Shown in pieces: positions 1 to 7,765 of a stretch of 64,000 nt of DNA; within the stretch, counting starts at the first letter, position 1, and every line of letters starts with the position of its first letter. The stretch lies in contig CAZJEN010000007.1 of assembly GCA_964545045.1 (NCBI GenBank), forward strand, positions 1 through 64,000, in the 5' to 3' direction. The notes beneath the pieces are model-generated. The model had not been told where the DNA came from, searched no databases, and saw only the letters and a program-made list of their open reading frames with translations. Source of the DNA: SIG307 sp964545045. GTDB taxonomy: Bacteria; Bacillota; Clostridia; Lachnospirales; Lachnospiraceae. Both the position numbers and the translations under genes were made by a program.

Positions 1-127
1 GATTAATATTATTATAATACGGTAAAAAGAGGAATATTGGGTACGCGAAAAAATCTGTACGACGGACGGGAGGAGAGAGAATCGTGTGCCAAGTTGTTCC
101 TTTTGTAAAAAACTTTCAAAAACCCCT

Positions 128-154
128 TAAGGTTTTCAGCGGAACCGCCGATAT
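128..154 (+). promoter_or_regulatory. Sigma-D (sigma-28) promoter of flgM
   Basis: TAAG at 128-131, exactly 15 bases, then GCCGATAT at 147-154. This matches the flagellar sigma-28/SigD consensus (TAAA-N15-GCCGATAT) with one mismatch. It lies 45 bases before the flgM start, so the late flagellar genes that follow are probably read by SigD, the factor that FlgM inhibits. Confidence 0.85.
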
Positions 155-198
155 AACTTACAGAACCAATAAAATCAGCAGAGACAGGTGGTGTTAAT

Positions 199-465
199 AT
201 GCGTATTGATGCAATCAACAGAGTAAGCCAGTTATATCAGGCAAACAGTACGAAGAGAGTTGCGAAGGCAACGGATACCGCAAAGTACGACAGTGTACAG
301 ATTTCCCAGATGGGTAAGGATTACCAGGTGGCAAAGGCTGCGGTTGCGGCTACTCCGGATGTAAGAACCGATTTGGTAGCGGACATCAAGAGCAGAATCC
401 AGAACGGTACTTATGATGTAACCATGGATATGCTTGCGGATAAGCTGTTGGCAGAAGAGATTTAA
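199..465 (+). CDS. flgM: Anti-sigma-28 factor FlgM
   Basis: An 88-residue acidic/basic mixed protein with the short length, disordered N-terminal half and helical C-terminal half (about residues 40-86, ending in a pattern like MLADKLL) typical of FlgM. FlgM binds the flagellar sigma factor SigD in the cytoplasm and is released from it once the hook-basal body is complete. The ATG at 199 follows AGGTGG at 185-190. It is the first gene of the flagellar filament cluster, 17 bases before flgN, and sits behind a sigma-D promoter, giving the usual autoregulatory loop. The identification rests on size, composition and gene order as well as sequence resemblance. Confidence 0.9.
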   Translation: MRIDAINRVSQLYQANSTKRVAKATDTAKYDSVQISQMGKDYQVAKAAVAATPDVRTDLVADIKSRIQNGTYDVTMDMLADKLLAEEI

Positions 466-482
466 GAGAGAGAGGTATTGCT

Positions 483-995
483 TTGGCGAGCCTGATGGAA
501 GAATTGATTTCCACGCTTTCGCAGGAGAAGGAGTTATATCTTGCTCTCCTGCCGATAGCCGAGGAAAAGACAAAAGCGATTGTGGCAAACAATCTGGACG
601 AACTTCAGGAGATTACGAACAGAGAGCAGACGGCGGTCGGTAAGATCAGTGCGCTGGAACGTAAGAGAGATGAAGTAATTGCCAATATGGGAATTGTATT
701 GGGAAGAAAACCGCAGGATCTTACCCTTGCGGAACTGATTCGGATCACAGAGAAACAACCGAAAGACCAGGCTGCTCTTGCCGAGCTAAAGGATGCGCTC
801 GGAACGGCAGTGAGAAAGCTTGCGGATGTAAACGAACGAAACAATGTATTGATTAAACATTCGCTTGATATGATTCAATTTAATATGAATTTACTTCAGA
901 GTACAAGGATGGTACAAGGAAATAATTATACAAAGAGCGCCGGGGAGTCAATTCCGGGTGCTACGCAGACAGGGATGTTTGATGCGAAGCAGTAA
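483..995 (+). CDS. flgN: Flagellar export chaperone FlgN
   Basis: A 170-residue, almost wholly helical protein, as expected for FlgN, the cytoplasmic chaperone that delivers the hook-filament junction proteins FlgK and FlgL to the flagellar export gate. The start is taken as TTG 483 because AGAGAGGT lies 8 bases upstream; the next in-frame ATG (495) has worse spacing. Residues about 10-120 form long amphipathic helices, and the tail after about residue 140 is Ser/Gly/Thr-rich. It lies between flgM and the two flgK genes, the standard Firmicutes order. Sequence alone is weakly conserved in this family, so position is an important part of the evidence. Confidence 0.85.
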   Translation: MASLMEELISTLSQEKELYLALLPIAEEKTKAIVANNLDELQEITNREQTAVGKISALERKRDEVIANMGIVLGRKPQDLTLAELIRITEKQPKDQAALAELKDALGTAVRKLADVNERNNVLIKHSLDMIQFNMNLLQSTRMVQGNNYTKSAGESIPGATQTGMFDAKQ

Positions 996-1028
996 TACGC
1001 GGAGAACATACCCTGTCTTTCTTTCGAG

Positions 1029-1154
1029 TTGGCAAAGTGAGCATGCGAGCAAACTGCGGGAGCTTGCTCCCAAACAGTGGCGCAGTCATGCGAACGTGCC
1101 CGCGACCGAGCGACTTTGTCGCGAGGTGCGGGTAAGTGCGAAGCACGAGCCAAC
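1029..1154 (+). repeat. GC-rich multi-hairpin intergenic repeat element
   Basis: The flgN-flgK spacer is packed with helices: GTTGGC 1029-1034 with GCCAAC 1149-1154 (outer), ACTGCG 1053-1058 with CGCAGT 1081-1086, GGGAGC-TT-GCTCCC 1058-1071, CCCGC 1099-1103 with GCGGG 1128-1132 enclosing GCGAC-TTT-GTCGC 1110-1122, and GTGC-GAA-GCAC 1136-1146. Its first 29 bases (1031-1059) recur at 39788-39816 with 5 mismatches, so it is a dispersed element rather than a flgK-specific leader. There is no T-run, so it is not an obvious terminator. Whether it is a structured RNA or a DNA repeat family is unknown. Confidence 0.6.
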
Positions 1155-1190
1155 GAGCATGTACAAGATACCGGAAAGGAGGTCACACTT

Positions 1191-2945
1191 ATGAGTTTGA
1201 TGGATGCGTTGTATATCGGAGCATCGGGATTGAGAACCAGCCAGAATGCGTTAAATACCACATCCCACAATATTACCAATGCGGAAACTCCCGGTTTTGT
1301 CAGACAGCAGACAGTGATGACCGACTATGGATACAGCAATATTGGCGGGAATAAGATTTCTACCTGGCAGGTTGGTATGGGTGTAGATACCCAGGTGGTT
1401 CGTCAGGTCAGAGACCAGTTTTTGGATCAGGCTTACCGAAAGGAAAACGGCAGACAGCAGTTTTACGAGGTACAGTTTGAGGCGGCTTTCGAGATGCAGG
1501 AGGTGATGGGTGAGCTGGAAGGTGTTCAGTTCCAAAAGTCCATCGAAGATTTCTGGGTGGCGCTTCAGGAACTGGCGAAGGAACCGGACAGTATCGTAAC
1601 CCGGGCAACCTTGATTCAGAACGGTGTGAATTTTGTGGAGCATGCCGAGAACATTTACGAACAGATTCAGACCTATCAGATTGATTTAAATACACAGATT
1701 CAGACGAAAGTAGACCGCATTAATGAAATCGGTGACAAGATCAGAGAGTTAAACAATAAGATTGCCTTTTATGAATGCACCGGCAGAGAACATGCAAATG
1801 ACCTGAGGGACGAGCGAAACCTTTTGTTGGATGAGTTAGGTGGACTGATTGATATTTCCTATAAGGAAGAGTCGGACGGAAGAGTGTCCATTCGTGCGGA
1901 GGAAGTTCCGTTTCTTTTGGAAGATCATGTGTTTCATATGGCGACAAAGCCGATTTCGGAAGATTCCGAGATGTTGGTTCCGTATTGGCCGGCTTTCGGT
2001 GATGCGGAGGTGTTCAGTTTCGATCGCTCTCCGAATTCCGTGGATGATACGGATATCGGTTCTTTAAAGGGTATTATTCTTGCCAGAGGCCGGAAAGTCG
2101 GAAAGTTTACGGATGTTCCGATGAAGCCGGTTCGTGAGGATTACGAGGATGAGGTATCCTACGAAGAGGCCATGGAGCAGTTTACTATCGACGCCAGAAA
2201 GTATAACAAAGAAATTAACGATTCCGTCATTATGGCAACTCAGTCTCAATTTGACCAGTTGGTGCACGGAATTGTTACTACCATAAATGATATCCTTTGT
2301 CCGAATAAAGAGATTATGCTGGAGAACGGACAGGTAATCAAGGTGCTGGATACGGAAAAGGCCGGCATCGGTATGGATGAGGACAAGACCATGGGCGCGG
2401 AGTTTTTCTCAAGAAAGTCCATGAGCCGTTATCAGGAGTTGCAGGAAGTGACCTTGGCGGACGGCACAAAGGAAATGGTTTATATTTACAACGAAGAGGA
2501 TCCGACGAACAACTATTCCTTGTATACGTTGGGTGAGATTGAAATCAATCCTGAGGTATTAAAGGACCGCTCCAAGTTACCGCTTTCCAAGAACAGCGAT
2601 ACGGGCGATTTCGATATCGATGTGGCGGAGCAGTTGCTTACCGCATGGCAGGAGGATTTTGCAACCTTAAATCCGAATGAATTGAACTATAATAATTTCA
2701 ACAACTACTATACATCGTTAATCGGTGAATTGGGTACCAGAGGTGAGAAATACCAAACCTTATCGGAAACTCAGGAAGCTATGGTAAACAGCATCGATAA
2801 CGAACGCCACGAAGTGATGGCGGTTTCCACGGATGAGGAATTAACCCATTTAATCAAGTACCAGCATGCATACAATGCAGCGGCAAGATATGTAAATGTA
2901 GTCAGTGAAATGTTGGACCATATTCTCAGTACGTTGGGAGTATAA
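1191..2945 (+). CDS. flgK: Flagellar hook-associated protein 1 FlgK (first copy)
   Basis: A 584-residue protein. The N-terminus shows the D0 rod/hook signature (ASGLRTSQNALNTTSHNITN, about residues 10-29) and the C-terminus the matching helix (IKYQHAYNAAARYVNVVSEM), which pair in a coiled coil in the assembled axial protein. FlgK forms the first hook-filament junction ring and is exported through the flagellar type III gate with FlgN as chaperone. The start ATG at 1191 follows GGAAAGGAGG; the frame stays open upstream into the repeat element but has no ribosome site there. A second FlgK-like gene follows after 38 bases, so two junction proteins are encoded in tandem. Confidence 0.9.
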   Translation: MSLMDALYIGASGLRTSQNALNTTSHNITNAETPGFVRQQTVMTDYGYSNIGGNKISTWQVGMGVDTQVVRQVRDQFLDQAYRKENGRQQFYEVQFEAAFEMQEVMGELEGVQFQKSIEDFWVALQELAKEPDSIVTRATLIQNGVNFVEHAENIYEQIQTYQIDLNTQIQTKVDRINEIGDKIRELNNKIAFYECTGREHANDLRDERNLLLDELGGLIDISYKEESDGRVSIRAEEVPFLLEDHVFHMATKPISEDSEMLVPYWPAFGDAEVFSFDRSPNSVDDTDIGSLKGIILARGRKVGKFTDVPMKPVREDYEDEVSYEEAMEQFTIDARKYNKEINDSVIMATQSQFDQLVHGIVTTINDILCPNKEIMLENGQVIKVLDTEKAGIGMDEDKTMGAEFFSRKSMSRYQELQEVTLADGTKEMVYIYNEEDPTNNYSLYTLGEIEINPEVLKDRSKLPLSKNSDTGDFDIDVAEQLLTAWQEDFATLNPNELNYNNFNNYYTSLIGELGTRGEKYQTLSETQEAMVNSIDNERHEVMAVSTDEELTHLIKYQHAYNAAARYVNVVSEMLDHILSTLGV

Positions 2946-2983
2946 CGAATGACAGCTGACGAAACGGAAGGGAAGTGAACGGT

Positions 2984-4828
2984 ATGGCGAATACATTTTT
3001 TGGATTGGATATCGGAAGAACCGGCCTGTTTACGGCACAGGGCGGACTGAATACGACGGCCCATAATATCGCAAACGTGGAGACGGAGGGCTATACAAGG
3101 CAGAAGCTGGAGTTAAAGGCAGGAACGGCACTTCGTGCTAACGGAAGACACGGTATGATCGGTACCGGTGTGGATGTGGTTGCACTGACCCAGACGAGAA
3201 GTGAGTATTACGACGAAAAATACCGTAACAACAATTCGATTTACGGCGGATATTCCACGAAATCCAACTATATGTCCCAGATTCAGTCTTATCTGAACGA
3301 GATTGAGTTGGAGGGATTTACAGCAACCTTTGATAAAATGTACGACACCATTCAGGAACTGGAAAAGGACCCGGCAAACCTTACGGTCAGAACCCAGGTA
3401 ACGAATGTGGCGCAGAGTTTTTGTGAATATTTCAATTCCTTGTTTACCAACCTTCAGGCGGTACAAGAGGATTGTAATTTCGAGATTAAGAATCAGGTAG
3501 ACCGTGTCAATGCCATTGCGGCAGAGATTGCATCCCTGACCAAGCAGATTAATACGGTGGAAATTGGTGGAAGTAATGCAAATGACCTGCGGGATGCCAG
3601 AAACCTTATGGTAGACAAACTGTCGGAGATTATTAATGTTTCCGTAGAGGAAGCTCCGGACGGCCCGGTGGGATTAAAGAGCTATGTGGTAAAGGTAGAC
3701 GGTCAGACGCTGGTAGATACCTACGAGACGCATCGTCTCAGTGTAAAGCCGAGAGAGAATAAAATGAACCAGACCGATGCGGAAGGTCTTTATGACGTGG
3801 TATGGGATAACGGACAGCAGTTTAATCCGTATGCCTATACCCAGAACGGAAGCATCAAAGCTTTGTTTGAGGTGCGGGACGGTAATAATGCGGATAACCT
3901 GAAGGGGACTGTTACGGCCTATGTGGGAATGTATTCCGTAACTATGAAAAACGCCACTGTGAATGAAGAAGCGAAATTAAACATTCCGGAAAGCGGCGAG
4001 ATTACCGTTGGAACGGTAAAGTATGAATACGAGTCTTTTGAAGCGAATATTGACAAAGAGACGGGAGAATACACTTACGAATTCCATTTAAAGGAGCCGG
4101 TAAGAACCTATGCGGACGAGGAACCGTCTGCGGTGGGCATTACCGTAGATTATAAGGGTGTGCCGTATTATATGGCGCAGATGAACGAGTTTTTACGTAC
4201 CTATGCCAAGAAGTTCAATGAGATTCATAAGTCCGGCGTGGATTTAAACGGAGAAGCGGGACTGGACTTCTTTGTAGGAACCAATAAGATTACCGGAAAA
4301 GAGTATCAGTTCGGCACCTACGGAGAAGAAGGCGGAGTGGGATACGACCCGTTCTCCTTTAATTCTCAGACCGGTGAATTTTTCCAGGAGGATATGACAG
4401 GTGTGGTCAGCTCCTACTATCATATTACCGCAGAAAATATTCGTATCAATAATACGATTCAGCATGATGCAAGTAAGTTTGCGGCTGCTTCGGATATTGT
4501 GAACGGTGTGGGTAATTATGATAAAGCGTTGGAACTTTTGGAGTTAAAAACCGATACCTCCATGTTTAAGCAGGGCAAGCCGGCAGCGTTTTTACAGACA
4601 CTGGTAGCGGAAGTCGGTATTGATACAAAGGCGTCTCTGAACTTTGAAAAGAGCCAGAATAACCTGGTGAATGCGATCAACAACCAGCGTTTATCGGTGG
4701 CCGGTGTGGATACGGAAGAAGAAGCTATGAACCTGATGCGGTTCCAGCAGGCTTACAATTTATCCGCACAGGTGATTTCGATTATGAATCAGGTTTATGA
4801 TAAATTAATTAACTATATGGGTGTATAA
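2984..4828 (+). CDS. flgK: Flagellar hook-associated protein FlgK (second, tandem copy)
   Basis: A 614-residue axial protein with FlgK ends: an N-terminal GLFTAQGGLNTTAHNIANVE segment (about residues 14-33) and a C-terminal LMRFQQAYNLSAQVISIMNQ helix. The middle differs clearly from the preceding FlgK, so this is an old paralogue and not a recent duplication. The start is ATG 2984, 8 bases after GGAAGGGAAG; a GTG at 2975 overlaps that ribosome site. It may supply a second hook-filament junction ring or be used alternatively to the first. Classification as FlgK rather than FlgE rests on the long variable middle and the place directly before flgL. Confidence 0.85.
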   Translation: MANTFFGLDIGRTGLFTAQGGLNTTAHNIANVETEGYTRQKLELKAGTALRANGRHGMIGTGVDVVALTQTRSEYYDEKYRNNNSIYGGYSTKSNYMSQIQSYLNEIELEGFTATFDKMYDTIQELEKDPANLTVRTQVTNVAQSFCEYFNSLFTNLQAVQEDCNFEIKNQVDRVNAIAAEIASLTKQINTVEIGGSNANDLRDARNLMVDKLSEIINVSVEEAPDGPVGLKSYVVKVDGQTLVDTYETHRLSVKPRENKMNQTDAEGLYDVVWDNGQQFNPYAYTQNGSIKALFEVRDGNNADNLKGTVTAYVGMYSVTMKNATVNEEAKLNIPESGEITVGTVKYEYESFEANIDKETGEYTYEFHLKEPVRTYADEEPSAVGITVDYKGVPYYMAQMNEFLRTYAKKFNEIHKSGVDLNGEAGLDFFVGTNKITGKEYQFGTYGEEGGVGYDPFSFNSQTGEFFQEDMTGVVSSYYHITAENIRINNTIQHDASKFAAASDIVNGVGNYDKALELLELKTDTSMFKQGKPAAFLQTLVAEVGIDTKASLNFEKSQNNLVNAINNQRLSVAGVDTEEEAMNLMRFQQAYNLSAQVISIMNQVYDKLINYMGV

Positions 4829-4849
4829 ATGAGAAGAAAATGCCGATAT
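4824..4849 (+). promoter_or_regulatory. Possible sigma-D promoter before flgL
   Basis: A perfect -10 element GCCGATAT at 4842-4849 lies in the short flgK2-flgL gap, 41 bases before the flgL start. The -35 is weaker: TATA at 4824-4827 gives 14 instead of 15 spacer bases. It may give extra flgL transcription within the operon. Confidence 0.5.
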
Positions 4850-4890
4850 AATGAACAGGCAGAAAACTTTGGGAAAAGGAGGCAGATTCG

Positions 4891-6423
4891 ATGCGTATTA
4901 CCAATAAGATGATGACGAATAACGTCCTACATAACATCAACAATAACAAAAACCTGCTTTCTACCTTGGAAAATCAGTACTCCACCGGAAAGAAGATTCA
5001 GAAGCCGTCAGACGATCCGATTATTGCGGTACGTGCCTTAAAGCTTCGTACGAATCTTTCCGAGATTACACAGTACACGGAGAAAAATATTCCGGATGCT
5101 CTTTCCTGGATGGATACGACGGAGAGTTCTCTGGATGTAGTGAATGAGATTTTGCGTCAGATGAATACCTATTGCAACCAGGGTGCAAACGACACTTTGA
5201 CGGCGGAAGACCGTAACAGTATCGTAGAGAACCTGGAGCAGTTAAAGCAGCACATTTATCAGGAAGGCAACAGTAACTACGCCGGCCGCTATGTGTTCTC
5301 CGGCTATAAGACGGATACGCCGCTTGTTTTTAACGAGCCGACGGATGAGTACACCTATAAGATTACGGAGCCTCTTTGCGGAGAGGATATCAGCGCGGAA
5401 TTTAAGATTGTAAATAACGTAGATATCAATGCTTTTGATAAAGAAAATCCGGATGCTTTCGACAAGACCATGCCGAATCAGATTCAGTATTATCGTTTGC
5501 GTCTCGGATATAACAATTTGGAGCCGGGGGCTTCCATTGAATACACCGACGGCAGTACGGATGCGGAAGGTTATTTGGTAAAGACGCAGATTCCGGTCAC
5601 CGCAGAAAAGACTTTGACGGATCCGGATGCCTATCAGCCGGGAGACGATGAAGTATATTTTATCGCGGAAACGGGAGAGATGATTTTCGGAAAAAATGTA
5701 TATGAGAAGGTAAGAAAGTCCGAGCATTTGGATGTGACTTATTCCAAGAAGGAGTTTCAGACAAACGAGCTTCGTCCGGAGCATTATTTCAACTGTACCA
5801 GGACCTCCGAAGACGGAACGGAAGTGCTGAATTTCGAGAAGGAAGACTTGAATTATAACATCGACCCCAAATTTGGTGCAAAGGAAGGTCAGGAAATCCA
5901 GTACGAGGTAAACTTTAACCAGAAGCTTACCATTAACACTCAGGGTGACGAAGCCTTTACCCACGATATCGGACGTGCCATTGACGATATTATCAATGCG
6001 GTCAGTGATGTGCAGGAAACCGAGGAAAAGATGGCAGAAGTGGATAAGATGCTGGAGGATACCAACCTGACGCCGGAACAGAGAAAGGCGCTGGAGGGTA
6101 TCAAGGAGCAACTTACTTCCGAGTTTACTCTGCGTACCGACATCATGCAGGCAGCCTTTGCCGGTGGTCTTTCCGATACCATGGTAATGCAGGATAAAGT
6201 AAATGTGGCAATGTCCGATTTGGGAGGTCGCTACAACCGTCTGCTTTTAACTCAGAGCCGTCTGGGAGACCAGCAAGTAGATTTTGAAGATTTGCTTTCT
6301 TCCAATGAGGATGTGGACTTGGTAGATACCATTATCAAGTACACGTCGGCAGAGACGATTTACAATTCATCCCTGTCCGCAGCGTCGAAGTTGGTGCAGT
6401 CGTCGTTGTTAGACTTTTTGTAA
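4891..6423 (+). CDS. flgL: Flagellar hook-associated protein 3 FlgL
   Basis: A 510-residue flagellin-like protein. The N-terminus (MRITNKMMTNNVLHNINNNK, then QYSTGKKIQKPSDDP at about 29-43) and the C-terminus (TSAETIYNSSLSAASKLVQ) are the D0/D1 helices shared by FlgL and flagellin. FlgL forms the second junction layer between hook and filament. It is much longer than the roughly 300-residue FlgL of enteric bacteria; the extra is a beta-rich acidic middle of about residues 160-330, expected on the outer surface. ATG 4891 follows AAAGGAGGC. It closes the flgM-flgN-flgK-flgK2-flgL run and precedes fliW. No flagellin (hag/fliC) gene is in the window. Confidence 0.9.
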   Translation: MRITNKMMTNNVLHNINNNKNLLSTLENQYSTGKKIQKPSDDPIIAVRALKLRTNLSEITQYTEKNIPDALSWMDTTESSLDVVNEILRQMNTYCNQGANDTLTAEDRNSIVENLEQLKQHIYQEGNSNYAGRYVFSGYKTDTPLVFNEPTDEYTYKITEPLCGEDISAEFKIVNNVDINAFDKENPDAFDKTMPNQIQYYRLRLGYNNLEPGASIEYTDGSTDAEGYLVKTQIPVTAEKTLTDPDAYQPGDDEVYFIAETGEMIFGKNVYEKVRKSEHLDVTYSKKEFQTNELRPEHYFNCTRTSEDGTEVLNFEKEDLNYNIDPKFGAKEGQEIQYEVNFNQKLTINTQGDEAFTHDIGRAIDDIINAVSDVQETEEKMAEVDKMLEDTNLTPEQRKALEGIKEQLTSEFTLRTDIMQAAFAGGLSDTMVMQDKVNVAMSDLGGRYNRLLLTQSRLGDQQVDFEDLLSSNEDVDLVDTIIKYTSAETIYNSSLSAASKLVQSSLLDFL

Positions 6424-6474
6424 GAATTAGAATAAATACAAAGCGAAGGTAGGATATACGAAAGGAGAATGGAG

Positions 6475-6939
6475 ATGTTAGTAAAGACAAGACATTTTGG
6501 TGAGGTTAATCTGGATGAGGATAAGGTGTTGACCTTTGAAGACGGATTAATCGGTTTTGAGGATTGCAAGCGTTACACGATTTTGTACAACAATGAGGAG
6601 GGCGGAAACAATACCATTTCCTGGTTACAGAGCTTGGATGTGCCGGAATTGGCGCTTCCGGTGATCAGCCCGTTGTCTGTGCTTGCGGACTATAACCCGA
6701 TTGTGGAGGATGAAGTGTTGGCTCCTTTGGGCGAATTGACCGAGGAGAATATCATAATTTTGCTTACTTTGAGCGTGCCGTCGGATATTACGAAGATGTC
6801 TGCCAACCTAAAGGCTCCGTTGATTATTAACGCGGATACAAAAAAAGGTTGTCAGATTATTGCAGAAAACCCGGACTATGTGGTAAAATATAATATATAC
6901 GAGCAGGCGAAAAAGTGCAAAGAGGCAAAGGGGGAATAG
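6475..6939 (+). CDS. fliW: Flagellar assembly factor FliW
   Basis: A 154-residue protein matching FliW: TRHFGEVNLDEDKVLTFEDGLIGFEDCKRYTIL near the N-terminus (about residues 4-36) and the LxVPxDITKMSANLKAPLIIN stretch near residue 105. FliW binds flagellin in the cytoplasm; when flagellin is exported, free FliW binds CsrA and removes its translational block on flagellin mRNA. I choose ATG 6475 because AAAGGAG (6461-6467) is 7 bases upstream; ATG 6469 is only 1 base from it. It ends 2 bases before csrA, the usual fliW-csrA pairing that keeps both partners in balance. Confidence 0.93.
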   Translation: MLVKTRHFGEVNLDEDKVLTFEDGLIGFEDCKRYTILYNNEEGGNNTISWLQSLDVPELALPVISPLSVLADYNPIVEDEVLAPLGELTEENIIILLTLSVPSDITKMSANLKAPLIINADTKKGCQIIAENPDYVVKYNIYEQAKKCKEAKGE

Positions 6940-6941
6940 GT

Positions 6942-7160
6942 ATGCTGGCCCTGTCGAGAAAAATCAACGAGTCGATTATGATCGGACATGATATTGAAAT
7001 AACAGTGCTTGAGATTAAAGGTGAACAGGTAAAGCTCGGTATTAATGCGCCGAAGTCGGTGCCGCTGTACCGCAAGGAGATCTATGTGCAGATTCAGGAG
7101 GCGAACAAGGAAGCGGTTTCTACCGATGCTTCGCCGGATGTATTAAAGGATATGTTTTAA
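6942..7160 (+). CDS. csrA: Carbon storage/flagellin translation regulator CsrA
   Basis: A 72-residue CsrA: MLALSRKINESIMIGHDIEI at the N-terminus with conserved L4 and R6, then the GEQVKLGINAPKSVPLYRKEIY strand segment at about residues 27-48. CsrA dimers bind GGA motifs in mRNA leaders and, in Firmicutes, repress flagellin translation until FliW titrates them. The start at ATG 6942 gives the normal family length; the frame extends further upstream only into fliW. The gene is followed by a terminator, so it ends the first flagellar transcription unit. Confidence 0.95.
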   Translation: MLALSRKINESIMIGHDIEITVLEIKGEQVKLGINAPKSVPLYRKEIYVQIQEANKEAVSTDASPDVLKDMF

Positions 7161-7168
7161 TGTGAAAG

Positions 7169-7214
7169 AAACGGTGAAAAGTTTTCCTTAAAGGGTTAAT
7201 TTTTCACCGTTTTT
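7169..7214 (+). terminator. Rho-independent terminator after csrA
   Basis: AAACGGTGAAAA at 7169-7180 pairs perfectly with TTTTCACCGTTT at 7201-7212, loop of 20 bases, running into further T residues. Its loop and 3' arm contain the sigma-D-like promoter of flaG, so terminator and next promoter physically overlap. Confidence 0.75.
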
Positions 7215-7223
7215 GTCCGATAT
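7197..7223 (+). promoter_or_regulatory. Sigma-D promoter of flaG-fliD-fliS
   Basis: TAAT at 7197-7200, 15 spacer bases, TCCGATAT at 7216-7223: two mismatches to TAAA-N15-GCCGATAT with exact spacing. It lies 77 bases before flaG and starts a second late flagellar unit. Confidence 0.75.
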
Positions 7224-7300
7224 AGTATTCAAAGAAATGATTTTCTGTCAGAACGGAGTCGACGGAAGATTCGGATAAAGCAAACATGGAGGTGTACGAG

Positions 7301-7720
7301 ATGAAAATTGAAAGCGGAATGATGAATACGGCAGCTTATACCGAGACCGCAACAATGCGTCCGGAAGCGAAGCCGAAGGCAGAGCCACAGTTGATGACAA
7401 CCGAAACGACTGCACAGCCGATTGAGGTGCTCCCGTTCGGAACCGGAAACAGTGCAGATGCCCAGTCGCAGGAGCAGGCAGAGAATCCGGAGAATGCATC
7501 CAGACGGATTAAGAACGCAGTTGATCATGCAAACAAGACCATGCGTCATGCGAAGACAAAGTGTGAGTTTTCCTATCACGAAGAGACAAAGCGTGTTTCC
7601 ATCAAGGTAATCGATGAGGAGACGGAGGAAGTCATTCGTGAGATTCCGCCGGAGGAGACATTGGAAATGATTTCTAAGATGTGGGAACTGGCAGGTCTGA
7701 TGGTAGACGAAAAGAGATAA
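7301..7720 (+). CDS. flaG: Flagellar protein FlaG
   Basis: A 139-residue protein whose C-terminal half (SRRIKNAVDHANKTM, then RVSIKVIDEETEEVIREIPP and ETLEMISKMWELAGLMVDEK) is the FlaG domain. FlaG proteins affect filament length and number; the biochemical role is not well defined. The N-terminal about 65 residues are a low-complexity Thr/Pro/Glu/Gln tail. The start is ATG 7301, 8 bases after GGAGG 7288-7292; ATG 7286 overlaps that ribosome site. It is transcribed from a sigma-D-like promoter and precedes fliD by 45 bases, the standard flaG-fliD-fliS order. Confidence 0.9.
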   Translation: MKIESGMMNTAAYTETATMRPEAKPKAEPQLMTTETTAQPIEVLPFGTGNSADAQSQEQAENPENASRRIKNAVDHANKTMRHAKTKCEFSYHEETKRVSIKVIDEETEEVIREIPPEETLEMISKMWELAGLMVDEKR

Positions 7721-7765
7721 AAGATTACGGTGCTTCTCGGAAGGAGCCGGGAAACGGAGGTTGTT

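Noticed and set aside
1077..1190. Upstream extension of the first flgK
   Set aside because: Frame is open into the repeat element, but the ribosome site GGAAAGGAGG and the conserved FlgK N-terminus fix the start at 1191.
5242..6111. 289-residue minus-strand open frame inside flgL
   Set aside because: Mirror of the flgL coding frame with no start signals; composition typical of a shadow.
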